The notes below the pieces were generated by a model that made no database searches, was not told the DNA's origin, and was given only the letters and a program-made list of their open reading frames with translations. From Acidobacteriaceae bacterium (GTDB lineage Bacteria > Acidobacteriota > Terriglobia > Terriglobales > Acidobacteriaceae), in the NCBI GenBank assembly GCA_031296325.1, contig JARLFY010000030.1, positions 1 through 64,000 of the forward strand: 64,000 nucleotides of DNA. Reading direction: 5' to 3'. Shown one piece after another: positions 15,897 through 25,612 of this stretch (positions within the stretch are counted from its first letter, which is position 1; every line of letters starts with the position of its first letter). The translations under genes were made by a program, and so were the position numbers.

Positions 15897-18800
15897 ATGG
15901 GCATACAAGTTGCTTTAAATCACCGGACAACGTACCGGTACGACAAGGCTGTATCTCTGGGTCCGCAGGTGATCCAGTTGCGTCCTGCGCCGCACTGTCG
16001 GACTCCGATTCTCAGCTACTCGCTTAGCGTCACGCCCTCCGATCATCTGCTCAACTGGCAGCTTGATCCGCACTCCAACTATCTGGCGCGCTTTCTCTTT
16101 CCCCACAAGACGAATGAGTTTGTGGTGGAAGTAACTCTGGTCGCGGATCTGTCTCCATACAATCCCTTCAACTTCTTTCTGGAGCCGGGGATCGAGGAGT
16201 TTCCCCTCTCGTATGCGCCGGAGCTGGTCAAGGATCTTGAGCCGTATCGCACGCCCGAGACGGCTGGGCCTCGGCTGAGGGATTTTCTCAGCAGCATTCC
16301 GAGCCAGAGATGCGGGACGATCAGCTTTCTGAACGATCTCAATCGCAGGGTGAGCGGCGAGATTGGCTATGGAACGCGCATGGAGCCGGGCGTACAGAGT
16401 TGCGAAGAGACGCTCGAACGGCGCATGGGATCCTGTCGCGATTCGGCATGGTTACTGGTGCAGGTTCTTCGCCATCTGGGACTGGCGGCGCGCTTTGTCT
16501 CCGGCTATCTGATCCAGTTGGCCGCAGACGAGGCAGCGCTGGACGGGGCAAGCGGGCCGATCCACGACTCCGCCGATCTACATGCGTGGGCCGAGGTCTA
16601 TCTGCCCGGAGCGGGATGGATCGGGATGGATTCCACCTCGGGACTCTTCGCCGGCGAGGGACACATTCCGCTGGTCTGCACGCCGAACGCCTCGCAGGCC
16701 GCGCCGATTGGCGGCACGGTCGAGCCAGCGCAGGTGGACTTCAACTTCTCCATGTCTGTGCGTCGCATGAACGAAACGCCCCGCCTCTCCAAGCCCTTCA
16801 GCGACGAGGAGTGGGCGAAGGTTGAAGCGGTTGCGCACCGTGTCGATGCGGAGTTGGAGGAGCAGGACGTGCGCCTGACCATGGGCGGCGAACCGACCTT
16901 CGTCGGACTCGACGAGCCGGAGAGCGCACAGTGGAACATCGAGGCGCATGGCCCGATCAAGCGGAGTCGCGGTCTGGCTCTGATTCAGTCCATTAGCAAG
17001 AAGACTGCGCCCGGAGCCATGCTGCACTACGGGCAGGGTAAGTGGTATCCCGGCGAGCCGCTGCCGCGCTGGGCGCTGAGTTGCTATTGGCGCAGCGACA
17101 GCGTCCCGGTGTGGGAGAACTGCGACCTCATTGCGCGCGAGGACGTGGACTATGGCTACGGCGTGGCCGAGGCTCTGCGCTTTGGCAAGGCGCTGACGCA
17201 ACGGCTACAGGTCAGCAGCGAGAACCTGCTGCCCGCCTACAATCCAGAAGAAGACTCGACCGAGCCTGCGGGATACATTCTGCCACTGCGCCGCCGCCAG
17301 CCGGAGGGACGACTGGGCTGGTCGAGCCAGTTGTGGTTCCCGCGACCGGAGCGGCTGGTGTTGATGGCGGGAGATTCTCCAATTGGCTTTCGCATTCCTA
17401 CCGAGACGATTCCGTGGGTCGCACCGGATGAGATTGCATACGAGTTTGACGCGGCTCCGTTTGAAGAGCGGGTCAAACTTCCCTCGTCTCCGGTTCGCTG
17501 CATGGAGTACTTCGATGTAGACCCGATTGCCGATCCGCTTCCCCCGCAATCGAGTACGGCGGAGACGGCGACGGAGCTGATCCGCCCCTCGCTGTGCGTG
17601 CAGGTGCGCGAGGGACGTCTCCACATCTTCCTGCCCTATGCGTCCAAGCTGGCGGACTATCTCGATCTGGTCGCGGCGGTCGAGGATACGTGCGCTTATC
17701 TACAGATGCCGGTGTGGCTGGAAGGCTACACTCCGCCCCACGATCCGAGGCTGCGATTCTTCAGCGTTACGCCCGACCCCGGCGTTCTGGAGATCAATCT
17801 TCCTCCCGCAAGTACGTGGGATGAGCTTGTATCCATCAACACGCTGCTCTTCGATGAGGTGCGCAAGAATCGTCTGACCGCCGAGAAGTTCAACTACGAT
17901 GGAGGCCACGTCGCAACCGGCGGAGGCAGTCACATCGTCATCGGCGGAGCGACGGTGCTGGATAGCCCGTTGCTGCGTCGTCCGAATCTTCTGCGCAGCA
18001 TGGTGTCCTTCTGGCAGAATCATCCGTCGCTGTCGTACCTGTTCTCTGGAATGTATGTTGGCCCGACCAGCCAGTATCCGCGCGTCGACGAGGCGCGCAT
18101 GGATGCCTTGTACGAGTTGGAGGTCGCCTTCCGCAATCTGCCGACCGGCGAGTGTCCCGCGTGGATCGTCGATGGACTCTTCCGCAATCTTCTGGTCGAT
18201 ATGACCGGGAACTCGCATCGGGCGGAGTTCTGCGTCGACAAACTCTTTCCTCCAGAGGGCTTCGGTCTGCAACTCGGCTTGCTGGAGTTGCGCGCCTTCG
18301 AGATGGCTCCCCACGTCCGCATGGAACTGTTGCAACTGCTCCTGGTGCGCGCGCTGGTCAGTGTGTTCTGGAAGCGACCCTTTGTAGGCAGCCTGATTCG
18401 CTGGGGAATGACGCTGCACGACCGCTTCATGCTGCCGTACTTTATCGAGCAGGACTTCTCCGACGTACTCGGTCAGTTGCGCGCGGCGGGCTACAACTTC
18501 GAGGAGCAGTGGTTTGCCGCGCATCGCGAGTTTCGTCTTCCGAAGATCGGGACGATCTCCGCGCAGGGAGTTGAACTGGAGCTGCGTCAGGCGCTGGAGC
18601 CATGGAACGTACTCGCCGAAGAGACGGCCTCTGGCGGAAAGGTTCGCACCGTGGACTCCTCGCTGGAGCGGATTCAGGTGAAGCTCTCCGGTCTGACGAC
18701 CGACTCTCGCTACGTAGTGACGTGCAATGGTCGCAAGGTTCCGCTAAGCGCCGTCGATGAGCCAGGAGTGGCCATCGCAGGCGTACGCTATCGCGCGCGG

Positions 18801-19124
18801 AAGCTGTCTGCGACCTTGCATCCCACGGTTCCGGTTCATGCGCCGCTGGTCTTCGATCTGATCGACAGTTGGAGCGAGCGGCTGATTGGCCGATGCATCT
18901 ACTATGTGGGACGACCCGACGGAACTCTGTACGCGGCCCGGCCCGCCAACGCTGCCGAGGCCAAAGAGCGGCGCAAGGAACGCTTTCAGCAGGTCGATTG
19001 TGCGTCCGGTACGGTGACGCTGCCAGAAGAGGAGGTGAATCCGATCTTCCCGATGACGCTCGATCTACGCCTGCCGTCCGGGGTGCAGGAGACACTGCTC
19101 AACAGGTCGGGAATTGCCCTATGA
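15897..19124 (+). CDS. Transglutaminase-like protease domain fused to DUF2126
   Basis: 1075-aa cytosolic protein. It has an N-terminal bacterial transglutaminase-like beta region, then a papain-like transglutaminase core with the triad Cys180 (MGSCRDSAW), His229 (LHAWAEVYLPGAGW) and Asp245 (GMDSTSG). The long DUF2126 region follows from about residue 320 (RLTMGGEPTFVG, HYGQGKWYPGEPLPRWAL, GGHVATGGGSHIVIGG). Such proteins occur in operons with circularly permuted ATP-grasp and alpha-E proteins and are predicted to make or trim peptide-like conjugates; no product is established. It overlaps the next gene by ATGA, so the three genes 15897-22544 form one unit. ATG 15897 has no strong ribosome-binding site. 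Confidence 0.9.
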   Translation: MGIQVALNHRTTYRYDKAVSLGPQVIQLRPAPHCRTPILSYSLSVTPSDHLLNWQLDPHSNYLARFLFPHKTNEFVVEVTLVADLSPYNPFNFFLEPGIEEFPLSYAPELVKDLEPYRTPETAGPRLRDFLSSIPSQRCGTISFLNDLNRRVSGEIGYGTRMEPGVQSCEETLERRMGSCRDSAWLLVQVLRHLGLAARFVSGYLIQLAADEAALDGASGPIHDSADLHAWAEVYLPGAGWIGMDSTSGLFAGEGHIPLVCTPNASQAAPIGGTVEPAQVDFNFSMSVRRMNETPRLSKPFSDEEWAKVEAVAHRVDAELEEQDVRLTMGGEPTFVGLDEPESAQWNIEAHGPIKRSRGLALIQSISKKTAPGAMLHYGQGKWYPGEPLPRWALSCYWRSDSVPVWENCDLIAREDVDYGYGVAEALRFGKALTQRLQVSSENLLPAYNPEEDSTEPAGYILPLRRRQPEGRLGWSSQLWFPRPERLVLMAGDSPIGFRIPTETIPWVAPDEIAYEFDAAPFEERVKLPSSPVRCMEYFDVDPIADPLPPQSSTAETATELIRPSLCVQVREGRLHIFLPYASKLADYLDLVAAVEDTCAYLQMPVWLEGYTPPHDPRLRFFSVTPDPGVLEINLPPASTWDELVSINTLLFDEVRKNRLTAEKFNYDGGHVATGGGSHIVIGGATVLDSPLLRRPNLLRSMVSFWQNHPSLSYLFSGMYVGPTSQYPRVDEARMDALYELEVAFRNLPTGECPAWIVDGLFRNLLVDMTGNSHRAEFCVDKLFPPEGFGLQLGLLELRAFEMAPHVRMELLQLLLVRALVSVFWKRPFVGSLIRWGMTLHDRFMLPYFIEQDFSDVLGQLRAAGYNFEEQWFAAHREFRLPKIGTISAQGVELELRQALEPWNVLAEETASGGKVRTVDSSLERIQVKLSGLTTDSRYVVTCNGRKVPLSAVDEPGVAIAGVRYRARKLSATLHPTVPVHAPLVFDLIDSWSERLIGRCIYYVGRPDGTLYAARPANAAEAKERRKERFQQVDCASGTVTLPEEEVNPIFPMTLDLRLPSGVQETLLNRSGIAL

Positions 19125-21634
19125 CGATCGATCTCTATCAGCCACCGTTGCGCTATGGATCGGCCTATGACGAGCTATCGTCCGATGGGGTGACTCCGCG
19201 TACGCACTGGGCGCACCTGATGGACTCGCTCGAAGAGATTGGCCCCGATGAGTTGGGCCGACGCTGGAGCCGCGCCGAGCGCCGCATCCGCGAGAACGGA
19301 ATCACCTACAACATCTACGACGATCCTCTCGGAGCCAATCGCCCGTGGAAGATCGACATTCTTCCCTTCCTGATTCCGGCCAAGGAGTGGCGCCACATCG
19401 AAGCGGGAATTATTCAGCGGGCGCAGTTGCTGAACCTGATTCTGCAAGATCTATATGGCTCACAGAGTCTGGTTGCGAGCGGACATCTTCCCGCCGAACT
19501 GCTCTATGCCAACCCTGCGTTTCTCCGTCCGCTGGTCGGGGTAAAGGTTCCTGCGCAGAGCTATCTCCATATGCTGGCGGTTGATCTGGCGCGTTCTCCA
19601 GACGGCCAGTGGTGGGTGATGGCCGATCGCACGCAGGCTCCTTCGGGCAGCGGATACGCGCTGGAGAATCGCACCATCGTCTCCGATGTTCTGCCCGAAG
19701 TCTTCCGCACCTCGAATGTGTTGCGGCTCGCTCCGTTCTTCCGCGCGCAACGCGAGGCGCTCATCAACCTGACGCAGAGCAGCAATCCGCGCATCGTCCT
19801 GCTGACCCCCGGCCCGCATAACGAGACCTACTTCGAACACTCCTACATCGCGCGCTACCTTGGATTCACGCTGGTTGAGGGAGCCGATCTCACAGTGCGC
19901 GACCGCTGCGTCTTTCTCAAGACGGTCAACGGACTGGAGAAGATCGACGTCATCCTGCGCCGCGTTGACGACAGCTTCTGCGATCCGCTGGAGTTGCGCG
20001 GAGACTCGCTGCTCGGCGTTCCCGGACTGGTGGACGCCGTGGTTGCGGGCAACGTGAAGGTGGCCAACGCACTGGGCAGTGGCCTGATCGAGAGCGCGGC
20101 GGTCATGCCCTTTCTTCCCGGCCTGTCGAAACTTCTGCTGGGCAAGAACCTCAAACTGCCCTCCGTCGCAACCTGGTGGTGCGGACAGCCCTACGCGCTT
20201 GATTGGGTGCTGAACCATCTCGACTCCGTAGTCGTAAAGCCAGCCTTTCCCGCGCGTGGAATCGAGCCAGTCTTCGGCGCAGACATATCGCAGGACGAGA
20301 AGCAACGCATCGCCGACCAGCTTCGCGCCCGTCCCTGCGAGTATGTCGCGCAGGAGCAGGTTGCCTTGTCCACCGCGCCGGTCTGGGAGGACGGGCATAT
20401 CATCTCGCGCAGCATCGTTCTGCGCGCCTACGTCCTCAATACGGGCAACGGATGGGTTGCAATTCCCGGAGGTCTCACCCGCGTTGCAGAGTCGGAGGGT
20501 TCCGTCGTCTCGATGCAGCGCGGAGGTCACAGCAAGGACGTATGGGTACTCTGGGACAGCCCGGTGGACACCTTCAGCCTGCTGCGTCCGCGCAATGCTC
20601 CGCTGGAGCTGAGCCGCGGCGAGCGAGCCGTGCCCAGCAGCGTCGCCGACAATGTCTTCTGGCTCGGTCGCTACGTCGAGAGGTCGGAGAATATCGCGCG
20701 CATCGTGCGCTCCATCCTCACGCGCATTCGTCAGGCCGACCCGTTGGAGTTTCGCTGTCTGCTCCGCCTGCATCGTTGTCTTGATTCGCAGTTCAGCAAG
20801 CTGCCCAAGACGAAAAAAGCTCGCAGACCAACCCCGGCAGTATTTGAAAAGGAACTGGTTGGAGTCCTGACGGATAGCAATCGTCCAGACAGTCTGGTCT
20901 GTACTCTGGCAGAACTCTCGCGCGTTGGCGGCAATGTTCGCGAGCGGCTCTCCGCCGACATGAACTACCTCATCGTTCAACTGCGAGACTCCATTCCAGT
21001 CGAGCAGATTCCACCGTTTCTCGAACTGCCCGCCATGCTGACGGCCAGCCTTGAACTGCTCTCCGCCTTCTCCGGCATGGAGCGCGAAAACATTATTCGC
21101 GGCTCGGGGTGGTTGTTCATGAGCATCGGCCGACGTCTGGAGCGCGCAGTCTATCTGACCCGGCAACTGCGCGAGATCACCGCGCCTCTTGCCGAAGAGG
21201 AATGGTCTTTTCTCGAATATCTGCTTGAGGTCGACGATAGCTCGATGACCTATCGAACACGCTACTACACCACGCTACAGCCGTTGGCCGTGCTGGATGT
21301 ACTCATGGCCGACGAGACTAATCCCCGCTCCCTGAGCTTTCAGTTGAAACATCTCGCCGATCTCTATCAACAACTGCCGCGCCACCTGTCGGACGACCTA
21401 CAAGCAATGCAGATGGCTCTGGCCATGTTGCGCAGCTTTAATCTGCAAGAGATGAGATACCCTTCATCCAGCGCGACAACGTCCAGCACGGCAACGCCCG
21501 TCAGTTCCGAGGGCATCACCAATCTACAGCGTTTTCTTGGAGATCTGGAGGGCTTGCTCCTCTCCTGGTCGAACAACGTATCGCACCGCTACTTCAGCCA
21601 CGCCCGCACTCTGCCAATCACCATAAGCCAATGA
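19121..21634 (+). CDS. Circularly permuted ATP-grasp fused to alpha-E domain
   Basis: 837 aa. The N-terminal two thirds is a circularly permuted ATP-grasp ligase (DUF404/DUF407 type): WKIDILPFLIPAKEW, YANPAFLRPLVGV, LARSPDGQWWVMADRTQAPSGSGYAL (over two motifs), LTPGPHNETYFEH and VVKPAFPARGIEPVFG. From about residue 510 it becomes an alpha-helical alpha-E (DUF403) domain: ADNVFWLGRYVERSENIARI, GWLFMSIGRRLERAV, SSMTYRTRYYT. Many genomes encode the two parts separately, so this is a fusion. ATP-grasp members form amide bonds; an amidoligase role is inferred. The start ATG 19121 lies in the stop of the upstream gene. Confidence 0.9.
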   Translation: MTIDLYQPPLRYGSAYDELSSDGVTPRTHWAHLMDSLEEIGPDELGRRWSRAERRIRENGITYNIYDDPLGANRPWKIDILPFLIPAKEWRHIEAGIIQRAQLLNLILQDLYGSQSLVASGHLPAELLYANPAFLRPLVGVKVPAQSYLHMLAVDLARSPDGQWWVMADRTQAPSGSGYALENRTIVSDVLPEVFRTSNVLRLAPFFRAQREALINLTQSSNPRIVLLTPGPHNETYFEHSYIARYLGFTLVEGADLTVRDRCVFLKTVNGLEKIDVILRRVDDSFCDPLELRGDSLLGVPGLVDAVVAGNVKVANALGSGLIESAAVMPFLPGLSKLLLGKNLKLPSVATWWCGQPYALDWVLNHLDSVVVKPAFPARGIEPVFGADISQDEKQRIADQLRARPCEYVAQEQVALSTAPVWEDGHIISRSIVLRAYVLNTGNGWVAIPGGLTRVAESEGSVVSMQRGGHSKDVWVLWDSPVDTFSLLRPRNAPLELSRGERAVPSSVADNVFWLGRYVERSENIARIVRSILTRIRQADPLEFRCLLRLHRCLDSQFSKLPKTKKARRPTPAVFEKELVGVLTDSNRPDSLVCTLAELSRVGGNVRERLSADMNYLIVQLRDSIPVEQIPPFLELPAMLTASLELLSAFSGMERENIIRGSGWLFMSIGRRLERAVYLTRQLREITAPLAEEEWSFLEYLLEVDDSSMTYRTRYYTTLQPLAVLDVLMADETNPRSLSFQLKHLADLYQQLPRHLSDDLQAMQMALAMLRSFNLQEMRYPSSSATTSSTATPVSSEGITNLQRFLGDLEGLLLSWSNNVSHRYFSHARTLPITISQ

Positions 21635-21647
21635 GCCGATCACAACC

Positions 21648-22544
21648 ATGATCTATCGAATCGTTCACAAGAATACGTACAAATACGACTTTCCGGTCTC
21701 GGTCGGCAGCCATGTAGCCTGCCTGGAACCTCGCTCCCTGCCGCACCAAAAGCTGCTGTCGAGCGAGTTGCGCATCACTCCGCGTCCGGCAACCAGCACC
21801 GAGCGAATCGATTACTTCGGCAACCGCCTCTGCATCTTTACCGTTCAGGAGCCGCACACAGAGTTGCTGGTCGAGGCGCGCAGCGAGGTCGCCCTTGACG
21901 TCGCGCCGCCGTTGTCGCGCAAAGCCGATCTTCCCTGGGAGTTGGTCGCCAAGTCGCTGCCCGAAGACCGCAGCCCCGCCGGACTCGATGCCTACCAGTT
22001 CGCGTTTGAGTCGCCGCGCATCCGCACCCATCCCGATTTCGCCGACTATGCGCTGCAATCCTTCACTCCCGGACGCCCACTCTCGCAGGCTCTGCTCGAT
22101 CTGACCTCGCGCATTCACAAGGACTTTCGCTTCGATCCAAAGGTGACCAACGTCCGCACTCCTCCCGAAGAGGTCTTTCGCAAGCGACACGGCGTATGTC
22201 AGGACTTCGCGCAGGTACAGATCGCCTGCCTCCGCTCGCTGCATCTTGCCGCCCGCTACGTCAGCGGATACCTGCGCACCTATCCACACCCCAACAAGCC
22301 AAGACTGGTTGGAGCCGACGCCTCGCACGCATGGGTCTCTGTCTACTCGCCGGGCAACGGCTGGCTCGACGTCGATCCCACCAACAACGTCGTCCCCTCG
22401 ACCGACCATGTCACGCTCGCCTGGGGACGCGACTTCGGCGACGTTAGCCCACTGCACGGTCTGGTGATTGGCGGAGGAGGCCATACCCTCAAAGTCGGCG
22501 TCGATATGGAACCACTCGACTCCGCGCAATCCAACCGAGCGTAG
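21648..22544 (+). CDS. Transglutaminase-like cysteine protease/ligase
   Basis: 298-aa protein with the bacterial transglutaminase N-terminal region (MIYRIVHKNTYKYDFPVSVG) and a catalytic core: Cys184 in HGVCQDFAQV, His227 in DASHAWVSVY, Asp243 in LDVDPTNN. It lies 13 bases after the ATP-grasp/alpha-E gene and is the third member of the cluster. It may hydrolyse or transfer the isopeptide or amide product made by the ATP-grasp enzyme (inference). The TAG stop coincides with the end of a dispersed element. Confidence 0.92.
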   Translation: MIYRIVHKNTYKYDFPVSVGSHVACLEPRSLPHQKLLSSELRITPRPATSTERIDYFGNRLCIFTVQEPHTELLVEARSEVALDVAPPLSRKADLPWELVAKSLPEDRSPAGLDAYQFAFESPRIRTHPDFADYALQSFTPGRPLSQALLDLTSRIHKDFRFDPKVTNVRTPPEEVFRKRHGVCQDFAQVQIACLRSLHLAARYVSGYLRTYPHPNKPRLVGADASHAWVSVYSPGNGWLDVDPTNNVVPSTDHVTLAWGRDFGDVSPLHGLVIGGGGHTLKVGVDMEPLDSAQSNRA

Positions 22545-22675
22545 AGCATTTCTTTTGTTGAAGAGCCAGATCGCATTGCCATACTGAGATCGTCATGCAT
22601 GGCCATACTGAGATTGTCATTCTGAGCGCAGCGAAGAATCCCCGTATTTTGCTCGCAGTGCGACACATTACCGTC
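22542..22675. repeat. CATTC dispersed element copy 7
   Basis: Begins TAGAGCATTTC at the transglutaminase stop codon. It carries TTGTCATTCTGAGCGCAGCG (22616-22635) and GAATCCCCGTATTTTGCTCG, and ends near ACATTACCG (22675). Two diverged GCCATACTGAGAT units precede the core. Confidence 0.7.
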
Positions 22676-22729
22676 ATCGCTGAAAATTTTGTAGTAGCCA
22701 GAACGACTATTCTTCGAGCTGCAATAGAA

Positions 22730-22757
22730 AGACGGATCACAGGAGAGTGATCCGTCT
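22730..22757 (-). terminator. Terminator of infC
   Basis: Perfect 11-bp stem AGACGGATCAC / GTGATCCGTCT with a 6-nt loop. On the minus strand it is followed by TTCTATT. It lies 52 bases past the infC stop. Confidence 0.78.
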
Positions 22758-22809
22758 GAACTGTGCGATGGCATCGCAAAGTTGAGCCACGCGTCAAAAC
22801 GTTGAAGCT

Positions 22810-23439
22810 CTATGCTTGCGGTTCCGAAGTCGCCACTGGAGCAACCGGAGCCGCCACGGGAGCGGGCTTTGCATCGACCACAGGCTTTTTCACCACGACC
22901 TCGGCCTTCTTGGTCGGAGCGATGATCGCGTGCAGCGTGGTGCCTTCCATGCGCGGCATGAACTCGACCTGTCCGGCGTCGCCGATGTCCATAATCAGGC
23001 GATTGACGATCTTGTATCCCAGATCGCGATGGGCCATCTGCCGTCCCTTGAAGCGCAGCGAAGCCTTGACCTTGTCGCCGTCTCCGAGGAAGCGGATGGC
23101 CATATTCTTCTTGGTCTGGTAGTCGTGTTCATCCACCGTCACCGAGAACTTGACTTCCTTGATGGTGATGACCTTCTGCTTCTTGCGCGCGGCGCGTTCG
23201 CCCTTGTCCTTCTCGTAGAGGAACTTGCCGTAGTCCTGAATCTTGCAGACGGGTGGCACGGCGTTGGGCGAGATCTCGACTAGATCGAGCATCCGCTCAC
23301 GGGCCATCTTGAGGGCCTCAAACGGGATCATGACGCCGAGTTGCTCGCCGTTCTCGTCGATGACGCGAATTTCACGCGCGCGAATTCTTTCGTTGGTACG
23401 GATGAAGCTCTTTGCGGAACGCTTATCAATCGGTGGAAT
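22810..23439 (-). CDS. infC: Translation initiation factor IF-3, AUU start
   Basis: IF-3 binds the 30S subunit, prevents 50S joining and proofreads initiator tRNA selection. The N-domain (FIRTNERIRAREIRVIDENG, EQLGVMIPFEAL), the basic linker (EKDKGERAARKKQK) and the C-domain (VKFSVTVDEHDYQTK, VKASLRFKGRQMAHRDLG) are complete. There is no ATG/GTG/TTG before NERIR in frame; the ATT at 23439 has a perfect GGAGG 6 bases upstream, giving MPPIDKRSAK and 209 aa. AUU starts on infC are known to allow autoregulation by IF-3 itself. A Lys/Pro/Ala/Val-rich tail extends the C-terminus. The usual rpmI-rplT partners are not adjacent. Confidence 0.93.
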   Translation of the reverse strand: MPPIDKRSAKSFIRTNERIRAREIRVIDENGEQLGVMIPFEALKMARERMLDLVEISPNAVPPVCKIQDYGKFLYEKDKGERAARKKQKVITIKEVKFSVTVDEHDYQTKKNMAIRFLGDGDKVKASLRFKGRQMAHRDLGYKIVNRLIMDIGDAGQVEFMPRMEGTTLHAIIAPTKKAEVVVKKPVVDAKPAPVAAPVAPVATSEPQA

Positions 23440-23528
23440 AGGTCGCCTCCACAGCGAACCTGTCCGGTCGCCATGTCTTGTTCAAATTGGATTGCATACC
23501 TCTACAAAAGGTTGCGCGTATACCAGAA

Positions 23529-23537
23529 AGTATAGCA
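23529..23537 (-). promoter_or_regulatory. Extended -10 promoter element for infC
   Basis: The minus strand reads TGCTATACT, a good extended -10 (TG-N-TATACT), about 90 bases before the AUU start. Confidence 0.45.
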
Positions 23538-23643
23538 TTACGCTGCCCTAAAGCGACTGGGCGGCCCCTCCTGCTCGAAGAACCTGTTCAATAACTCGAC
23601 CGTTCTCTCTATTCCGCAATGGTTTGCCGAACAAAGGTCGTAT

Positions 23644-23704
23644 CCCGGGGGCTAAAGCCCCTTGTTCCTGTACCGATTCTGGAGTCAGGGCTAAAGCCCT
23701 GACC
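23644..23704. repeat. GGGCTAAAGCCC palindromic repeats (second family)
   Basis: GGGGGCTAAAGCCCC and CAGGGCTAAAGCCCTG are two short palindromes within 60 bases. Related pieces occur at 58925-58980 and 60511. No gene is seen in 23540-23799 apart from these repeats. Confidence 0.6.
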
Positions 23705-23799
23705 TATCTCAGAAACAACAGCTTCAAACTACTGGCTTCTGAAGTTATTAAACAGGTTCTAAAGGCCACCCCAGGATGGAACAGTTCAACCCTCCGTAG

Positions 23800-25437
23800 C
23801 TACTTCGCAGCCATCTCCATCTGCTGCTTATACTCCGAGTACGGCCCCTTGAAATCTTCAATGCGGAAGTCGTCCGGGCCGCCCTCGAAGTGCCAGATGC
23901 GCGTGGCCACCTCGTCGATCAGGTCGAGATCGTGCGTGACCAACAGCACCGTTCCCTCGTACTTCTGCAACGCCAGATTCAGCGCATTGATGGCTTCGAG
24001 ATCGAGATGGTTTGAAGGCTCGTCCAACACCAGCACGTTGGGCTTCTGCAACATCAGCTTGCAGAAGAGCAGTCGCGCCGCCTCGCCGCCAGAGAGAGCG
24101 TCCGTCATCTTCAAGCCCTCTTCGCCCTTGAAGAGCATCTGGCCGAGAATCCCGCGAATATCTTCCTTGGTCGCGTCCTCGTCGAACTGGTGCAGCCAGT
24201 CGTTGACCGTCATGCCCAGCTCAATCGAGCTTTTGAAGTCCTGCGCAAAGTACCCGACCTGCGCCTCGTGTCCCCACTTCACCTCACCCGAATCGATCGA
24301 CAGATCGGTCTCGGTGACGCCCGGCGCATTGGCCAGCAGAGCCTTCAGCATCGTCGTCTTGCCCTGTCCGTTGCGTCCCATCAGCACAATCTTGTCGCCA
24401 CGCATGCACGACGACGTGAACTCCTTGATGACCTGCAACGGCGAGCCGTCCTTCTGCTCATACGCCTTCGACACGCCCTCAATCTCCAGAACGTGCTTGC
24501 CCGAAGGCCGTTTCTGCTCGAAGCGAATATAAGGCCGCTGAATGTTGGAGCGCGCCATCTCGGTGGTCGCCAGCCGCTCAACCTCCTTCTTGCGCGAGTT
24601 CACCTGACTCGAACGCGTACCGGCGGAGAAGCGTGCGATGAAGTCGTTCAACTGCGCAATCTTCTTCTCGCGCTGCTCGTTCTGGCTCTCGATGCGCGAA
24701 CGGATGGCGGTCTTCTGCTCCACCATGTCGTCGTATCCGCCGTTGTAGGTGATGATGGTCTCGTAGTCGATGTCGGCGATATGCGTGCAGACCGAGTTCA
24801 AGAAATGCCGATCGTGCGAGATGGTAATCAGCGTCCCGTTGTAGCGGACGAGGAAGTCCTGTAGCCACAGGATCGAATCCAGATCGAGATAGTTGGTCGG
24901 CTCGTCCAGCAGCAACGCCTGCGGCTCGCCGAAGAGCGCCTGACAGAGCAGCACACGAACCTTCTGTCCGCCCTGTAGCTCGGACATTTTTCGCTCGTGC
25001 AACTCGTCGGGAATGTCCAGCCCCTGTAGCAGAATCGCCGCATTGGACTCGGCCTCGTAGCCGTCCTCTTCACCGACGATGCCCTCAAGCTCGCCCAAAC
25101 GGCTTCCGTCCGCGTCGGTCAACTCGGGCTTGTTGTAGATGATTTCGCGCTCTTCCAGCGCCGCCCACAAGGGCTTATTGCCCATGATGACCGTATCGAT
25201 GACGCGATAGGCGTCGAAGGCATACTGATCCTGCGAGAGTACACCGATCTTCTTCGGGCGCACGACCGTTCCCTTCTGTGCGTCAATCTCTCCGGTCAAC
25301 ACCTTCATAAAAGTGGATTTGCCCGCGCCATTCGGCCCCGTCAATCCATACCGCCGACCGCTCGTAAACGTGACCGAGACGTCCTCGAAGAGGAGCTTCT
25401 GGCCATACCGCATCGTGACATTCGAAACTGAGATCAT
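23800..25437 (-). CDS. ABC-F family ATPase (YbiT-like)
   Basis: 545-aa soluble protein with two ABC domains and no membrane part. Domain 1: Walker A GPNGAGKST, signature region MSELQGGQKVRVLL, Walker B LLLDEPTNYLDLDS. Linker about residues 245-310, rich in charged residues (IESQNEQREKKIAQL). Domain 2: GRNGQGKTT, DALSGGEAARLL, LVLDEPSNHLDLEA. ABC-F proteins bind the ribosomal E site and modulate elongation or antibiotic protection. The N-terminus MISVSNVTMRYGQKLLFEDV is of the YbiT subgroup. It lies alone between repeats and the helicase gene; a resistance role is not implied by context. Confidence 0.94.
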   Translation of the reverse strand: MISVSNVTMRYGQKLLFEDVSVTFTSGRRYGLTGPNGAGKSTFMKVLTGEIDAQKGTVVRPKKIGVLSQDQYAFDAYRVIDTVIMGNKPLWAALEEREIIYNKPELTDADGSRLGELEGIVGEEDGYEAESNAAILLQGLDIPDELHERKMSELQGGQKVRVLLCQALFGEPQALLLDEPTNYLDLDSILWLQDFLVRYNGTLITISHDRHFLNSVCTHIADIDYETIITYNGGYDDMVEQKTAIRSRIESQNEQREKKIAQLNDFIARFSAGTRSSQVNSRKKEVERLATTEMARSNIQRPYIRFEQKRPSGKHVLEIEGVSKAYEQKDGSPLQVIKEFTSSCMRGDKIVLMGRNGQGKTTMLKALLANAPGVTETDLSIDSGEVKWGHEAQVGYFAQDFKSSIELGMTVNDWLHQFDEDATKEDIRGILGQMLFKGEEGLKMTDALSGGEAARLLFCKLMLQKPNVLVLDEPSNHLDLEAINALNLALQKYEGTVLLVTHDLDLIDEVATRIWHFEGGPDDFRIEDFKGPYSEYKQQMEMAAK

Positions 25438-25612
25438 AAGATTACTTCCATTTTACAGGTTTCAGTGGATTCTTTTGTGAATCCCAGGTAAGTCAACGCG
25501 CCACCCCGACGCACGACAGCTTCGCTCAACGGCTGGTTAGCGCGCCAAACGAAGCTGCAAAGCGTGAAGGTTCGACCGATCCGTTTGACCGATCGAACCA
25601 TCCGCAACGGGA

